A stretch of 64,000 bases of DNA. It comes from Micractinium sp. NFX-FRZ. Its lineage: Eukaryota; Chlorophyta; Trebouxiophyceae; Chlorellales; Chlorellaceae. Positions 11,642 to 31,559 of the stretch are shown here, piece by piece. A model generated the notes under the pieces. The model was not told where the DNA came from, did no database searches, and saw only the letters and a program-made list of their open reading frames with translations. The stretch spans positions 62,001-126,000 of the forward strand of contig JAPTJF010000003.1 of assembly GCA_029339195.1 (NCBI GenBank). Direction: 5' to 3'. A program made the translations under genes and the position numbers. The first letter of the stretch is position 1. Each line of letters opens with the position of its first letter.

Positions 11642-12892
11642 TGTGGTTGCAGGCCAGGGGTTGGGACAGGGTGTATTCCTCCACCGGATGGACAATGGGA
11701 GCAGAGCTTGCTGGCCAAGGGTATGACGGAAAGCACTGTCCCGGGGGGGTGCGCAGCGCGCTGCGGGACACCGAAGGCTGCATGCGCAGGGCAGAGGTGG
11801 CTCCGTGCCTCACACCCTGCCTCCACCCTGGCCCCCCGTTCATTGTCGCTGTGTGCAGGCAGAAGTGATAGATGCCTGCCTTGCCTCGGGCCACTTGCCC
11901 TTTCTGTTGGACGGGCGGCTGGCAGCACGTGTGAGAGGTGCGTCTCCCAGCGCTGCGCCTGCTATGGCCTTCCCATCCCCGTGCTGACGCATGCCGGCTG
12001 GGATGGAGGCGAACGGAGGCGGCACGGTGCGAGGCGTAGCCACGTGTCGGCTGGCAGGCTAACAAGCTCGCGCAGGCCTGCTGCCCCCACCAGCAATGAA
12101 CTTCGTTGAACTTCGTTGAACTTTGTTGAGTGGCCCTGCGGCCCCACCCCCGTCGCAGGCATGAAGGTCATGGACGGAGCCTTCTGCCGCTGGGCAGCCA
12201 TGCTGCGGCATGAGCCAGGCAGCCTCCTGGCCCTTGCCTGCGGCGCACTGCGTGGGGGGCCGGCGGCTGCGCCCGGCACACCTCCACTGCAACCGCAGGC
12301 GCCGCTAGCAGGAGGAGGGGGAGCTTCACTGCAGCTGCCGGCGCAGTCCAGCAGCCGTGGAGAGGACCTGCTGCGCCCAGCTGCCTCAAAAGCTGGCCAG
12401 GCGGGCGGCTGGCGGCAGCCGTGGCCGGGAGGTGGGCAAGAAGGGGAGCAGGCACCTGTCCGGCGGCTGGTGCTGGACTACGTGCAGGACGACCGGCTGG
12501 GCCCCTTGCGGTGAGCGCTTTTGACTGAGGGCAGGCACTGGCAGCGGTGGCAGAGGTGGGGAGAGGGTTGTATGGAAAGACGTAGGTCACAGGCAGCTGG
12601 CTTGCTGGCACTGGCGTGCTCCCTGCAGCAGCCGTGCCCATCTGTTCCCACTGAGGACCTCCCGAGTACTGGCAGGCAGAGCAGGCAGGTCAGCCGGCCG
12701 AGCCGCCCCCGCTGCCCCCTTTCCCCCACCCAGCTCCGCCGCGCCCGCCCCGCCCCGCGCAGGATGCGGTTTGCTGCCGTGCGGCTGCGCAGCGCCCAGG
12801 GCGTGCAACAGCTGGTGGAGCGGGGGTTTGATTACGGGCAGAGGATGCACTCGCAAGGGGTGTGGGCGGCCTGGCTGTGCCGGGCATCATGA
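10111..12892 (+). CDS. Patatin-like phospholipase/acyl hydrolase, possibly plastid-targeted
   Basis: Seven exons join in phase (10111-10345, 10550-10739, 10999-11079, 11330-11408, 11859-11937, 12159-12510, 12763-12892), giving about 381 aa. The patatin catalytic parts are present: the oxyanion glycine loop GGGMWFYWKAGVLSYL formed across the first splice, the nucleophile elbow GSSSG inside LHGSSSGAVVAVLAASG, and the Asp of the Ser-Asp dyad in KVMDGAF. RPLGLQGIWG-type sequence (LLGILGVWGAIARRCLEELL) and FLLDGRLAARVR match the plant At1g33270-like branch. The N terminus (MLSVRAAP then Ser/Ala-rich) resembles a transit peptide, but this is not certain. Family members hydrolyse acyl ester bonds in lipids. 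Introns 3 and 4 contain a CTG run and a very long G-run. A TGTAA lies at 13211. Confidence 0.85.
11157..11212 (+). repeat. CTG/TGC microsatellite in a patatin intron
   Basis: A nearly uninterrupted run of gctgctgctg units occupies about 50 bp of the third patatin intron, with one gccgct interruption. It is intronic and makes no protein. Confidence 0.9.
11536..11640 (+). repeat. Very long poly-G tract (23 G, then 67 G) in a patatin intron
   Basis: Bases 11536-11558 are all G, and after a short GA-rich spacer bases 11574-11640 are all G. The run lies within the fourth intron, about 220 bp before the next exon. On the sense RNA it would be a G-quadruplex-forming block. Its true length may be wrong in the assembly. 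Confidence 0.95.
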
Positions 12893-13927
12893 TGACGCGG
12901 AGAGCGAGCGCACTCGCACCTCGTCAGGTGTGGGGCGGCACCTGTGGGGTGGGGAAGCACTGCTATCCATTTACTCGGGTCTTGAGCAGTGTCCCTTCTT
13001 TTGATGCATGCTAGTAACGACCCACTTTTGAATCAGCAAACCATTGCCCTCGTTTTGATCCATGAAACCACAGCACTGCCCATTTTGTTCGGTATGTTTT
13101 GTTCCATTAGTGGGCCCTGTTGCTTGTGCATTACTTTCACTTCATATCAAATCGGAACTGTACTACACCCTCGTGTATCCTCACATCTTGCCCTTGCGCT
13201 TCTTCGATCCTGTAAGCTCGGCTTTCCTACGATACTTGCCAAGCCCCCCAGATAGCACATCTCTGCGCCCGTCAAGCTGCTGGCAGCCTGGGCAAAGGCG
13301 GTGGCAGCTGGTCAGGGCGGCAGCGCAAGCACAGGAAGACACGCACCGTGCACGAGATCATCTGGCTCCTCCTTTTGCATCAGGAGGGCATCGACGTTAC
13401 AATACGCAGTCGGAAGAGGGTGCCGCCGCATGCCAGCGAAGCTGCCGTATGCCAGCTATGCCCGGTGCCGCGCCACCGCCGGCGCCGCCCTGCCTGCTGG
13501 GAGCCTGGCGAGCAGCCAGCTAACCAGCACTCCGACTATCAACAGAAAGCTTCATAATAATAATTAAACAGCAAGCAGCAGCTCAACAGAGCAGGAGACC
13601 ATCAACCGCTTGCTCGAGCGCGAGCGCGATATACTGCTCCTTGGCATTTGCTTGCTTCCTGGGCGCCGCGTTAGCCTTGGAAGATAACAGGCAGCTCGAC
13701 CTGTGGCAAGGAGGATCTGTAGCAGCTCCAGAAATGAGAGTAAATTGCCAGCCTGGCGCGCCTTTGGCGTTGCACAAGGTCCTTGAAACCTCCCCCCTGC
13801 ACACCTTCACCAGTCTGTAACATTCCAGAGCTCCGTGCTCAGCTTCATTTTCTGCCTGACTTGATCGCCTGCATCCGCGCCCTCTCACGCGTCAAACCCA
13901 GTCACTCCGGTTCCCCAATCGCCCGAC
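12893..13927. other. Intergenic, 1,035 bp, between patatin and TOM6 genes
   Basis: This should hold the patatin 3' UTR with a candidate TGTAA signal at 13211, then the promoter and 5' UTR of the TOM6-like gene. A second TGTAA lies at 13816. The base composition is less GC-rich than the flanks. No conserved ORF was seen. Confidence 0.5.
13211..13215 (+). terminator. Candidate TGTAA poly(A) signal, patatin gene
   Basis: TGTAA is the usual chlorophyte poly(A) signal. This is the first one after the patatin stop, 319 bp downstream. Confidence 0.5.
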
Positions 13928-14059
13928 ATGTTCGTCCAGCGCAAGACTGACCCCGCCGTGGCCCGCGCCGAGCTCAAGCGCAACGTGACCATTTTCTTCA
14001 CGGCCATGCTGGTCGTCAGGGCGGCGCCCTACTGCCTGGAGCTGCTGCAGGGGAAGTAG
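13928..14059 (+). CDS. TOM6: TOM6-like mitochondrial import subunit (43 aa)
   Basis: The single-exon ORF starts MFVQRKTDPAVARAEL and ends YCLELLQGK, 43 residues. It has the plan of plant TOM6: a short charged N terminus (family: MFMRKPDKAEALKQL), a single hydrophobic segment, and the conserved RAAPY core (here FTAMLVVRAAPYCLELL, family VIRAAPYVLSYF). TOM6 is a small tail-anchored outer-membrane subunit that stabilises the TOM import pore. Its ATG context (cgacATGttc) is only moderate. The stop lies 41 nt before the first base of the GFAT start codon, and no poly(A) signal lies between them, so the two genes may share one transcript. Confidence 0.82.
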   Translation: MFVQRKTDPAVARAELKRNVTIFFTAMLVVRAAPYCLELLQGK

Positions 14060-14100
14060 AAAGTTAGCCGGAGCGGACAGCTGCAGTCCGCGCCCCCACC

Positions 14101-22013
<7,913 letters not shown>

Positions 22014-23499
22014 GCTGGCAGGGTGCTGAGCTGGCAGGGTGCTGAGCTGGCAAGCCGCCCATGCGCACACGTGGCTCCCTGCCCTCCTGTGCGTTGAAGG
22101 TTGATGGGGAGGGCTGAGCTGGCGCCAGCAGGGCGCACGCTGAGCTTAAAACTGTTGTGTTGATGTTGCACCCCTCTAGCGCGCTGTGCTGCGGCATGGC
22201 CCTGCACTGCCCACCGATTGCCGCTCTCCTGGTGCCTCGCCATTGATCGTGCTCATTTGTTCCGCCCCCCTGGTGCTGCTTCTGCATTTTACAAACCTGC
22301 TGTTGCTGACTTATTCTGCTTCCACACTCTGAGCTGTCTCGTATGGATTCATGTAGCCATCGTGCAAGGCCCGTGGGCATGAGGCCTGGTTGAGAGGGCA
22401 CTGTACGGGACGGAAGTTGAAAGGGCACCCCTGCCCGCCGCCCCAGCAACGCGCCCCCGCTCGGTCTGCTTGTGCCAGCACCGGGTTTTCCGTGAGTCGC
22501 AGGTCTTTTACTAGGTGTACCCACAGGGTGGAGGGTGCAAGGGTTGGGGGCCCTGGCAGTCGCCAGGCTGGTGTGGGCCGCCAGGACTGCCGGCGCACTA
22601 ACCCAGTACGGTGGGGGTATCCGGGGTGCTGGTGTGGGACTGGAGTGGGGGCTGCGCCGCATGTGGGGGCGACAAAATCCGAGAGTATGGACGATGCGCA
22701 TGTCCAGGCAGGCCCTAGGGTCTGTTGCGAGCTGTGCGCCTAGCCCAAGAGTATCCCGGGCTGGCGGGAACTGGCAGGAGCTGAAGCAGAAGGAGGGGTC
22801 ATTTTGAACGAGGCAGTCCCGGCAGTGCCCTCTGCGACCCTGCCTGCTTGAAATGCTCTAAATGCTAAAGTGCTTGCGCGCACAGAAGTGCGGAAGGCGA
22901 GTGGAGCGTCGGAACCATTCGAATTTGCCCTAGCAATGCGGCAGTCACGGACCGAGAACTGGAAAGCATAAGCGAACTGGACTACTCTGTGCGCTCGTTG
23001 CCGCCCCATCCTCTCCACCGTAGCGTCGGTAGCTCGTAACAAGCTTGTAGGATTGTGCACTTCTAGCAGGGTAGGATCGTGCGTGCAGTACTCCCGTGTT
23101 TCTTTGGCGGGAAGCCTGAACTGGAGCCCTGGGCGTGCCGGCACTCCCTATCGCGATGCCCTGCTCCCTTCGCCTTTGATACACGGCGGTGGAGGACCCC
23201 AGCTGCGCTCTGCGCGGAGGCGTGGCTGGGAGCCAAAGCGCAACTCTGTAGGGTGTGCTCCATCGCCCACCCGTGAAGGTAAGCGGCGCTGGCAGAGGTA
23301 GATAAGCCCATCAAGCATTGGCGGGGGTGCGCAGAGAGGCGGCATGGCGGGCACAGAGGTGCATGGCGGGCCTGCAGCCCCCCAGGGAGGCCAAGGCGCC
23401 GCCTTTCACTGACATCGACCCCTCGTGCCTCTTGTGCGGACTGCCTGATTGCAGAGGGGGGCGCCGGAACACCGATCACCGCGGTGTGGGGTTTCGAAC
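22014..23499. other. Intergenic, 1,486 bp
   Basis: Just after the GFAT stop, the 16-bp unit gagctggcagggtgct is repeated about 2.5 times (22007-22050). The rest should be the GFAT 3' UTR and the promoter of the next gene. No TGTAA was found for GFAT. Short ORFs here show no family resemblance. An upstream exon of the pseudokinase gene in 23340-23460 is possible but not demonstrable. Confidence 0.45.
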
Positions 23500-26400
23500 A
23501 TGCACCCGCACCAAGCATTCCCTGCCCCGGCGTACACCTTCCACCAACAGGGGGTGCCGCTAGATGGCGGCTGCCACCCAACATACCCGATCCAGCAGCC
23601 GCAGGCGTGCGGGGTGCCTTCCCTCCACAGGCCGCCCTTGCCCTCGGGCCCCCAGCAACCCCTGGCGCAGCGCGCAGGTCCTCATAGCAGCCTGACACAC
23701 AGCCTGCAGCAGCAGGCGTCGGGGGCCAGCCAGGCGGCGGCTGCAGTGCGCCGTCCCGCGCTGGCTCCTGCCGTCGTGCCGCCGCAGCTGCCGCCCTTTG
23801 CCGCCCAGGCGCCCGCGCTGGCGGCTGTGCAGCAGCCGCAGCAGACCGCAGGCCCTCTGTACCCCGGCAGCTGGCAAGCCTACGCGCAGCTGGTGCAGGC
23901 GCAGCAGCAGCAGCAGCAGCAGGTGGCAGCGTACGGCCTGCCCGTGGGGTCGGCGGCGGCCGCCGCCCCCTGGCCCACCCTGCAACCCCACGCCAGCTCA
24001 TATCAGCTCTTTCAGGACGGTGCTGGCGCCGCTGCTGGCGCGTGTGCAGCGCAGCAGCCGGCAGCGGCGGTCGCCGGCGCGCAGCAGGAGAGCGGCAGGC
24101 GCGTGCGGCGGCGGCGCCCCACCGCCCGGCGCAGCCTGCTCAATTTGTTTGACGCTGCGGCTGCCGTGGAGGACTCCTCAGAGCTCTCTGACGACTCGGA
24201 CAGTGAGTGCCTGATGGGTGCTGCATGCCTGCCTGCCCTGGGGGTGGGCCCCCCTGCCTGCTGCCTGGGCCGGGGGCTGGGGCGGTACATACCGCACGAT
24301 TTCCAGGATCCCGTACCAGCGATCAAACCAGGGCAGTGCAGCGCGGTCGATGCATGCAGGCGGCGTGTTGTACATACCACCTGAGTACTACCCAAGTTGC
24401 GCTGGCCTTTTGCATCCCGTGGACTGTGTGCAGCCGCCGCAGCAGCAGCCGCGTCGCTGTTGCACGCACGTGTTCAGATCTTGCCGCCGTCGCCGGTCTG
24501 CTGCTGCTGCTGCTGCTGCTGATGCTGCTGCTGCTGCTGATGCTGCTGCTGCTGATGATGATGATTGCCGCGCGCGAGAAACGAGCGTGCTCCGCTGATG
24601 CCCGCCCTCCTGCCCGTCCCCCGCCGCTCCTCTGCCCCCTGCAGGCGACTGCGACGTTGTGATGATGAGCAGCCAGGACTCTGTCCAGTCGGCTGCCACC
24701 ACAGCGCCCTACCCGGCTCCCTTTGCCGTCTCTCCCGGCACGCCGTTTGGCACCGCCTGCTCCGACTCCCTCCCCTCCCCCGCCGCCTGCGGCACGCCCT
24801 GCTTGGCCGCCGAGGCCGGCAGCCCAGCGGGCACCCCCCCGCCCGAGGCGCGCACCGCTGGCGCCTCCCTGGCGGCGGGAGACCACATGCTGCCGCTGCA
24901 GCACCTCCTCATGTCGGAGCGTGCCCAGCATCTGACTGCCCTGGAGGTCAAGGCAATTGTATACAAGGTGAGGCAGGGGGAGGGCGCGCAAGGCTGGGTG
25001 GCTAGAGGTTGTTAACCCGTGATGGTGGGTGAGGCAACCAAGTGGGGGGTGTGGATGGGAGGCTGGCCTGCAGGCGGGCTCTTGGCGGCACGCAGGGCAG
25101 CCTGTGCTGCTGCCTTGCTGCCTGCTGCCCCCTCCCCCCGACCCCTCCTCCACTCTTCCCGCGCCTCCCACCGCCTTTCCATCTCTGTCTTGTGGCTGCT
25201 GAACCCTGCTCCTGCTGCCTTCCCGATTGACCGCCGCCCCTCCTGCTTCCTTCACCCTCTCCACGCTGCACACCCCTGCCCACCCCCTCCCTACCACCCC
25301 CGTCGCTTCCCCCCTGCCGCTGACCTGCCAAAGCCGCGCCCTCCTCCCGATTGCTCCCCCACTCCTCTCCCTCCCAAACCCCGCCCTCTCCCATGCCGCC
25401 GCCCCGGCCATGCCACGTCTTCCTCCACCTGCTTCCACTCCCACCCCCCCTTACAACCCCACCTCCTTTCCTCCCGCCCGCCTGCCAGGTGGCCGCTGAC
25501 CTGGCGGAAGTGCACGATGCCGGCATGCTGCACCGCCACGTCACCATTGCCTCGGTTGGCCTCTCGCGCTCCGGCAACCTGGCCACCGCGCGCCTGATGG
25601 GGCACCCCTACAACGTGGAGGCGGGCCCCGGGTGAGGGAGGAGGTGGAAGGGGGCAGGCATCTCCAGCATGTGAAAGCCACCACCCCAGCAAATGTCCCA
25701 GCACATCTCCCACTTACTCTCCCAGCAGGGCAGGCGCAGCGGGTGCCCCTCGTGACCTTGCCTTGCCCTGCTTCTGTGACTGACTGCGTGCCCCAGGCGG
25801 CCCGCGCAGCCCAGCGCCCGCCCGCCGGCCCTCCCAGCCCTGCCCTGCCCCTCCACCAGCCTGCCTCCCCCTCACCCCGTCACCCTGCAACCCCCTCCTC
25901 CTTACTTGCGCCCGCAGGCGACGGTACACCGGCGGCAAGAAGGCCGGGGTGGACGCCTACCTGGCACCCGAGCTGGCGCGCTGCCCCTCCGACTGCGTCG
26001 CCTACACCCCCGCCGGTGCGCGCCCCCCGGCCCCCCAAACACACGTGCATGCTGCACTTCAACACCACCCTGGCCCCGCTCCTGCTCCCGCTCTTGCTCC
26101 CGTCGTGAGGCTCACTGCACCGCCCTTCCGTGGTCGGCGCGCCCGCACGCGCCTGCCCCTTGCCCCCTTGCCCCCCTCCCCTGCCCCCACCCGCAGGCGA
26201 CGTGTGGTCCCTGGGCATCGTCCTGTTTGTGCTGCTCAGCGGCAGCCACGTGCCCTTTGGCAACCGCGGCCTCTGCTGGACCTCCATCCCCAACATGCCG
26301 GGCACACAGGAGCCGGTGGACAAGATGCAGCGATGGCTGGAGGTGAGGGGAGGCGGGAGGGGAAGAGGGACTGTGTATATGGGACGGCCATTTGGGGCAG

Positions 26401-28941
26401 GCCGGGGCCCTCTATGGGTGTGGATTGCCAGAGCTCCATGCGCCAGATTGGCTCGGCATCCCCCGCCGGGGGGGCTGCCTGCCGCCCACCGCCCCCCACC
26501 CCCCTGCCTTGCATTCCACACCAGCACGCCCTAGAATGACGCGCGATGTGCCTGGGTTCGCACATCCGGCGCCGCCCGGCCCCACCACCGCTTGTGCGTC
26601 CGGACACGTTACCCTTCGACACTTTCCACACCTCATCGTGCGCCCTCCTCAACCCGCAGGAGCACCTGGTGTGCAAGCTCAATGTGATCAACCAGCTGCG
26701 GACCAGCCAGGAGAAGGGCAAGGCGCCGCTGGTCGCCGGGCCGGTGAGCCAACAACGGAGGGGGGCCTGAGGGCGTGGGCGCAGGCGGGCTGGGGCGTAT
26801 GCTGGAGGGGGGCCTGAGGGCGTGGCTGAGGGCGTGGCATGTGAGCGCGCCGTGCTCGGCAGGCGCAGGCGCGTGGCGGTGCCGCCCGCCGCTCTCCCGG
26901 CTGCTGTCCGCCCTTCCTTTTTTTTCTTTTCTCCGCCTGCCCTGCCTCATTGCGTGCTGCTCTCCTCCCTGCTGTTTGCTCGCTGGGCTGCGTGCAGGAG
27001 ATGCGTGTGGTGGGCGTGGATGCCGCCGCCTGCGACCTGCTCCTGCGCCTGCTCTCAGCCGACCCAGCCGCCCGCCCCACCGCCCGACAGGTGCGCCCGC
27101 ATGTCGCCAACCGTGCACCTGCACGACACGGCTTGCATGCCCTCCCTCCTTCTGCACGCCGAAATGCCTAGCTAGCTTGCCAGCTGGGCCGTAACTGAGA
27201 TAGCCCAGGACCCTGGCCCCCGGCCTCAGCACTCCTGCTGGCTCCTGCCTGGCTCCTGCCCCGTCCTGCCCACTCACCCGCTGCCCTCCGTCCCATCGCC
27301 TCCCCCTCCCCGCCCCCACCTACCCACCCACCCACCCACCCACGCGCAGGTGCTGCGTCACCCATGGCTGCTGGAGGTCGAAAGCCTGATCCCCTCCCCC
27401 AGCCCGCAGCCCGCCGCCTCCCCAGCCTGCCTGGCCTCCCAGCCCAGCCCCGGTTTCGAGGCCAGGCTGGACAGCGCTGCCTCTGACCTGGCCTGCCTGG
27501 GCTTCAGCCCCGCCACTCCCAACGAGGATGTGCCCGCCGCCCCTGGCGCACGCGCGCTGCTGCGGTGAGAAACTTGGCAAGGGGTGTGTGTACGGATTGT
27601 GTAGGCCGGCTGCGGCAAGACATGATGAGTTGCCGGGGAGCGCTGCCGGGGTGCCCCGCTCGTGCTGCCTGTGCTGGGCGCCAGGGAGGGTCGCCGAGTG
27701 GTGCTTTGGTCAGACAGGGTGGGCACCGCACATTGCTTTCCAAAGCCTGGCACGGTGCCCCACGATCGTGATGGGTCAGCCAGCAACCGCCCCCTCTCTA
27801 GCACTCCTCATGGCCACCCGGCACCAAGCGTGGGCGCCGTCGCTGTGCATTCGCTGCGCACCCGGCCTGACACCCCGCTGCTCTGCATGCTGTGCTGCGC
27901 TGTGCCACCCGTGCAGGCGGTCCAGCACGCTCTCCGTCTCCAGCTGCGACTTCCATTTCGAGTCGTGCCCCCCCGGCTGCGGCTTTGGCGCCGGCCCACG
28001 CCCGGGCTCCGGCATGGGCGGCGGCGGCAGCAACTGCAGCTCTGCTGGCACCTCCAGCGCCTGCCTGGCGGAGCTGCCGGCCCCCAGCGCCGCCCCCCGC
28101 CCCGCCGCCATCCCGGAAGCGCCCGCCGCCGCACCCCGGCAGGCGCCGGCACCGGTGCCCACACACAGCGGGCAGCGCCACGCCAACAGCTTGCTCCTGG
28201 GGGATGGCACCTCCCTGCAGCTCCTGTGTCCCGACACTGCTGCCGCGCTGGCGGCCAGCGGCCTGCTGCCCGACCTGTCTGCCTCTGCCCACACGTCCGG
28301 CTTCCAGACGCTCGGCTTTGCCGTGCAGCCTGTGGAGGTGGAGGTGGAGGGGCGGCGCATGCAGCTGTCGGCCATCCACGCCGTGTTTGACGTGCAGGGG
28401 CAGCCGATGCTGTGCGCGCAGGTGCGTGCGCGTGCAATCGTGTGTGTGCGTGTGCATGTGTGATGTGCTGTATGCTGTGTGTGCTGTGTGTGCTGTGTGC
28501 TGTGTGTGCTGTGTGCGTGCATCCCCTTGCGCGTGTATGTGCGGGGCCTATGTGCTGCACTGCTGGTCAGCCCTTGCCTGGTGGGTCGGGCCAAGTTCCG
28601 GCGCTGGTTGTGCTCTTCTGCCCCCTTCCCCCTCCCCCTGCTTCAGTTCAGAAGCCACAGTCCACCTCCGGGCGCCTGTACCCACAAAATGCATAGGCAT
28701 GTAGCTGCCAGCTGCACCTGCGCCCTTGCCTGAGCCAAGGCCCCCCCTGTCCCCCCTGCCCCTCCCTGCAATGCAGCCTGTGGCAATCACGCAGCAGCTG
28801 TCCATCGGCGCGGCACTACAGGCGCCGCCGCCGGCCCCCGCCGCTGCCCCGGGCGCTGCCGCCGTAGGGTGCAACCCCGACCTTGGGACAAGCGCGCCCA
28901 TCCTGCCGCTGCTGGCCCGCATGCTGCAGAAGCAGCAGTAG
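23500..28941 (+). CDS. Kinase-fold protein with degenerate catalytic loop (pseudokinase)
   Basis: Ten exons join in phase to about 824 aa: 23500-24202, 24645-24967, 25489-25631, 25918-26015, 26197-26342, 26660-26743, 26998-27090, 27350-27564, 27917-28421 and 28777-28941. The first 250 residues are Pro/Gln/Ala-rich and end in an acidic SELSDDSDSDCD block; no glycine loop or VAIK lysine is seen. The C-lobe is recognisable: ADLAEVHDAGMLHRHVT where HRDLKxxN should be, AGVDAYLAPELARC (APE motif), GDVWSLGIVLFVLLSGSHVPFG (subdomain IX), LLLRLLSADPAARPTARQVLRHPWL (subdomain XI). HRD is HRH, and no DFG motif is found. This argues for a non-catalytic regulator or scaffold (inference). The tail of about 300 residues is low-complexity. 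The start is the first ATG in frame. Confidence 0.75.
24500..24567 (+). repeat. GCT/GAT microsatellite in a pseudokinase-gene intron
   Basis: A run of gctgctgctg with interspersed gat units fills the intron before the exon at 24645. It is not translated in the model. Confidence 0.85.
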
Positions 28942-31559
28942 GCAAGCAAGCGCAAGCAGGCAGGCGGTATCGCCCCGCCAGGGCCCCGAGTCTGCCCTGA
29001 AGGCGGCGGGTGGCGGCCATGCTGAGCATGCTGAGATCCATGCCATGCCGCCCGCCCCCAAGTCTCCACATGCCCCCCACACTTGCCGCACCCACGTGCG
29101 CATGCATACCTCATCATCTGTCCGATTGCACGCATGCCCACCGCACGCGACCCAATCTACCTACTCCTGCGGTACCAAGCTGGTTAACCCCTTCATGCTG
29201 CTTAAGCGCCGCCAGCGCGTGCCGACGCACGCCGCGGCGCCGGCTCGCCGCGCCTCCAGATGCCACCAGCCCCTCGTACCCCCCCCTGTCCCACCATTGT
29301 CACCTGCCCCCGCCATACATACGCCGCCATGCTCACTCACACACACACACACACACGCACACAGCGCCCCATTCTTCCCAACGCCCCCACGCCCCCTCTT
29401 CCCCACATGTACTTCCTCATAAACTATAATCCGCGCACTTGCCAGCAGACTGCTGCCGCAGCGCCCGCATGCAAGCTCCGCTCCCCAGCTTCATGCGCCC
29501 AGCACTTGTTCTCACGCCCCGCCCCCGCTCCTGCCTTCCCCTCACACCCACCCCGCCCGGCATGCGCCCCGAATGCAGCGCCGCTGCCGGCGCCCACCCC
29601 TGTCCCCACCCCGCTCTTGTCCCCACCCCTTTTTTGCGAGCTGCTCCTTTCCTGCCAGCACCGCCCCGCGGCTGGCCCCTGCGCTCACCCTCGCCCGCCG
29701 CGGGCTACTACTGCCACGCACTCCCCCCTCCCCCTTCTTCCCTCCAAGTAAATTTGCTAGTGCCCTGCTGCGCGCTATTGGGCCCCGGCCGCCGCCCAGC
29801 ACCACTTTTTGCCACTTTTATTTTCACTGTTGTTTTTTGGGGCACGTGAGGCGACCGGGACGGGCACCTGCCGCACACCCGCCCTCTCCCTCGAGCCCAC
29901 AGGGCCCAGCCCACCCCCCGTCTCCCCAGCCCCCCGCTCCCTCCCACCCGCTCTTCCCCAACCCCTCCGGCGCGGCCAGGGGGGGCGCCCCCCTTTCAGG
30001 CCGAATCCCTCTTGCGCCTGCTTGCTGCAGCAGCGCAGGCCATCAGAAGCCATTTGGTTACGCCACTCCCGTCCCTGGAAGGAATCCCTTTTCGTAATGC
30101 TCGGCAAGCGGCACCGCCGGGCTCTTGCCAGCCCGGTGCAGCCAGGAGGCGGGCGCCTCGAGCCCCTCTCCTCTTTGATCCTTTTCCCGCCTTCTCCCGG
30201 CCCCGCGCTTCTTCTTCTTCTTCTTCAGAGGGTTCCCAGTCCTGCGTTTTTGAAGGACCCGACCGCACCCCACCTTGCCGCTTCCCTCGCGCCCCGTAGA
30301 ACAACCAATCCACATCGCCCGTCTGTGCCCTCCCCCTCGGCCCCCTGACGTTTCATTCCCCCCACCCCCCTCCCACCCGAACGCCCCAGCCCACCCCCGT
30401 GCCCAGCCTGCCCAATCAGTGTGCTCTGTGCTGATGTGGCAGCGCACATGGTTGTTTCATTACCTGCCAGTCATCCGCCCACTGCTTCTTCCAGTTGAGC
30501 GAGGGGGAAAGTCTGCACTCGGCAGCAGCAAGCAACCCATGCGCCCCACACCTACTTACTCACCCTGCGTGCCCGCCAGCCCTCCATCCACAACCCCACC
30601 CCGGCCCCCGCTCCCCACCCTCCACCGCACCCCCTGCTTCGAGCACGCTTGCACCAAGCCCTGGGCAGTCTTGTGCCTGCCTCCCAACTCCCAGCGCCTC
30701 CCCTGCCTGCGACAGAACAAACGAACAAGCGTCACCTTATGTAGCAGCAGTGCGCATCCCTGGCCGTCGCTCCAACACCCCCTCCCACCCAAACCCTACT
30801 GTTCCTCGCCTCCACCTCTTTCCACACCCCCCCAGCCTGCCGTTGTGCCGTCCCCTCGTAACCCGCTTCTTTCTTGTTCTTGCTCTTGATCTAAAACGTA
30901 GCGCCTGCCTGTCAGAACACTTTTCCCTCGCACTGAGAAGATGATCGGTGAATCCTTCTTCCAAAGCCCCTCCCCTCCCCACACTTCCACCCAACCACCC
31001 CGCGCTTGGCCCTGCCCATCTTGCAAGCCCGCGGGATGTCCTCCACCCCCTGCCTGGAACCCACCCCCTGCCGCCCAAACTCCCCCCTATCTTACCGTCA
31101 CGTCAAACCCGCCCCCCCCTTCAAAGCGCTGTCAAACCGCCTGCCACTGCTTCCCCGCTCCCTCCCCCTCGGCCAGCCCACCTCCCACCACCACGCGCCA
31201 CCTGCCACACTGTGTACCCAAGAGATGCTCTCCCCTTCCCTCGTGTCCCACCAGCCCCGCTATGTACCTAACCTCTCTGCCCCCCCTGCTCCGTGTGTCC
31301 CTCCTGCTTCTCCACACCTCATTGTTGGTTTGTCAGCTGTAAAGCTCAACGGGAGAGCGCGCCACAAACCAGGGGTTGCAGGGAGGGGCACAGAGAGAGC
31401 GTCATGGTGGGGCAGGCAGGCAGGCAGGATGCCACAGATTCTAGGTCATGAGCTTCACACATAGGGGTGTGTGCCCCTGCCAGCATAGAAAGGAGGCCCG
31501 CGGAGTGAAACTGTCCGCGAGGTTTCCTCGAGTGGTGCCAGCATGCGTCGCCCTGCCCG
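28942..31559. other. Long C-rich non-coding stretch, 2.6 kb
   Basis: The plus strand is strongly C-rich and G-poor from about 29000 to 31350, with a (CA)n run near 29338-29363 and a (CTT)n run near 30210-30230. Open frames are proline- and serine-rich and resemble no family. The first plus-strand TGTAA after the pseudokinase stop is at 31338, so the stretch could be one 2.4-kb 3' UTR. The end near 31559 belongs to the 3' UTR of the convergent exportin gene. Confidence 0.5.
31338..31342 (+). terminator. Candidate TGTAA poly(A) signal, pseudokinase gene
   Basis: This is the first TGTAA downstream of the pseudokinase stop, 2.4 kb away and 218 bp before the stop of the convergent exportin gene. 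Confidence 0.35.

Noticed and set aside
13890..13930. Possible tRNA T-arm (ggttccccaatcgcc)
   Set aside because: No acceptor stem or anticodon arm could be drawn around it. It lies in the TOM6 5' region.
23340..23460. Upstream coding exon of the pseudokinase gene (PPFTDIDPSCLLCGLPDC)
   Set aside because: It could not be joined in phase with a good donor and acceptor to 23500, and it has no family match. It was left as possible 5' UTR.
24400..24420. Poly-Q or poly-A tracts from the CTG-type repeats as expressed repeats
   Set aside because: The longest CTG/GCT runs (11157, 24500) lie in introns of the models.
24323..25444. Minus-strand open frame of 373 codons
   Set aside because: It is antisense to pseudokinase exons. 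It is Gly/Arg/Ser-rich with no family resemblance, as expected from GC-rich DNA.
30275..30889. Plus-strand Pro/Ser-rich open frame of 204 codons
   Set aside because: Composition follows the local C-richness. There is no domain, no splice-supported continuation and no signal peptide.
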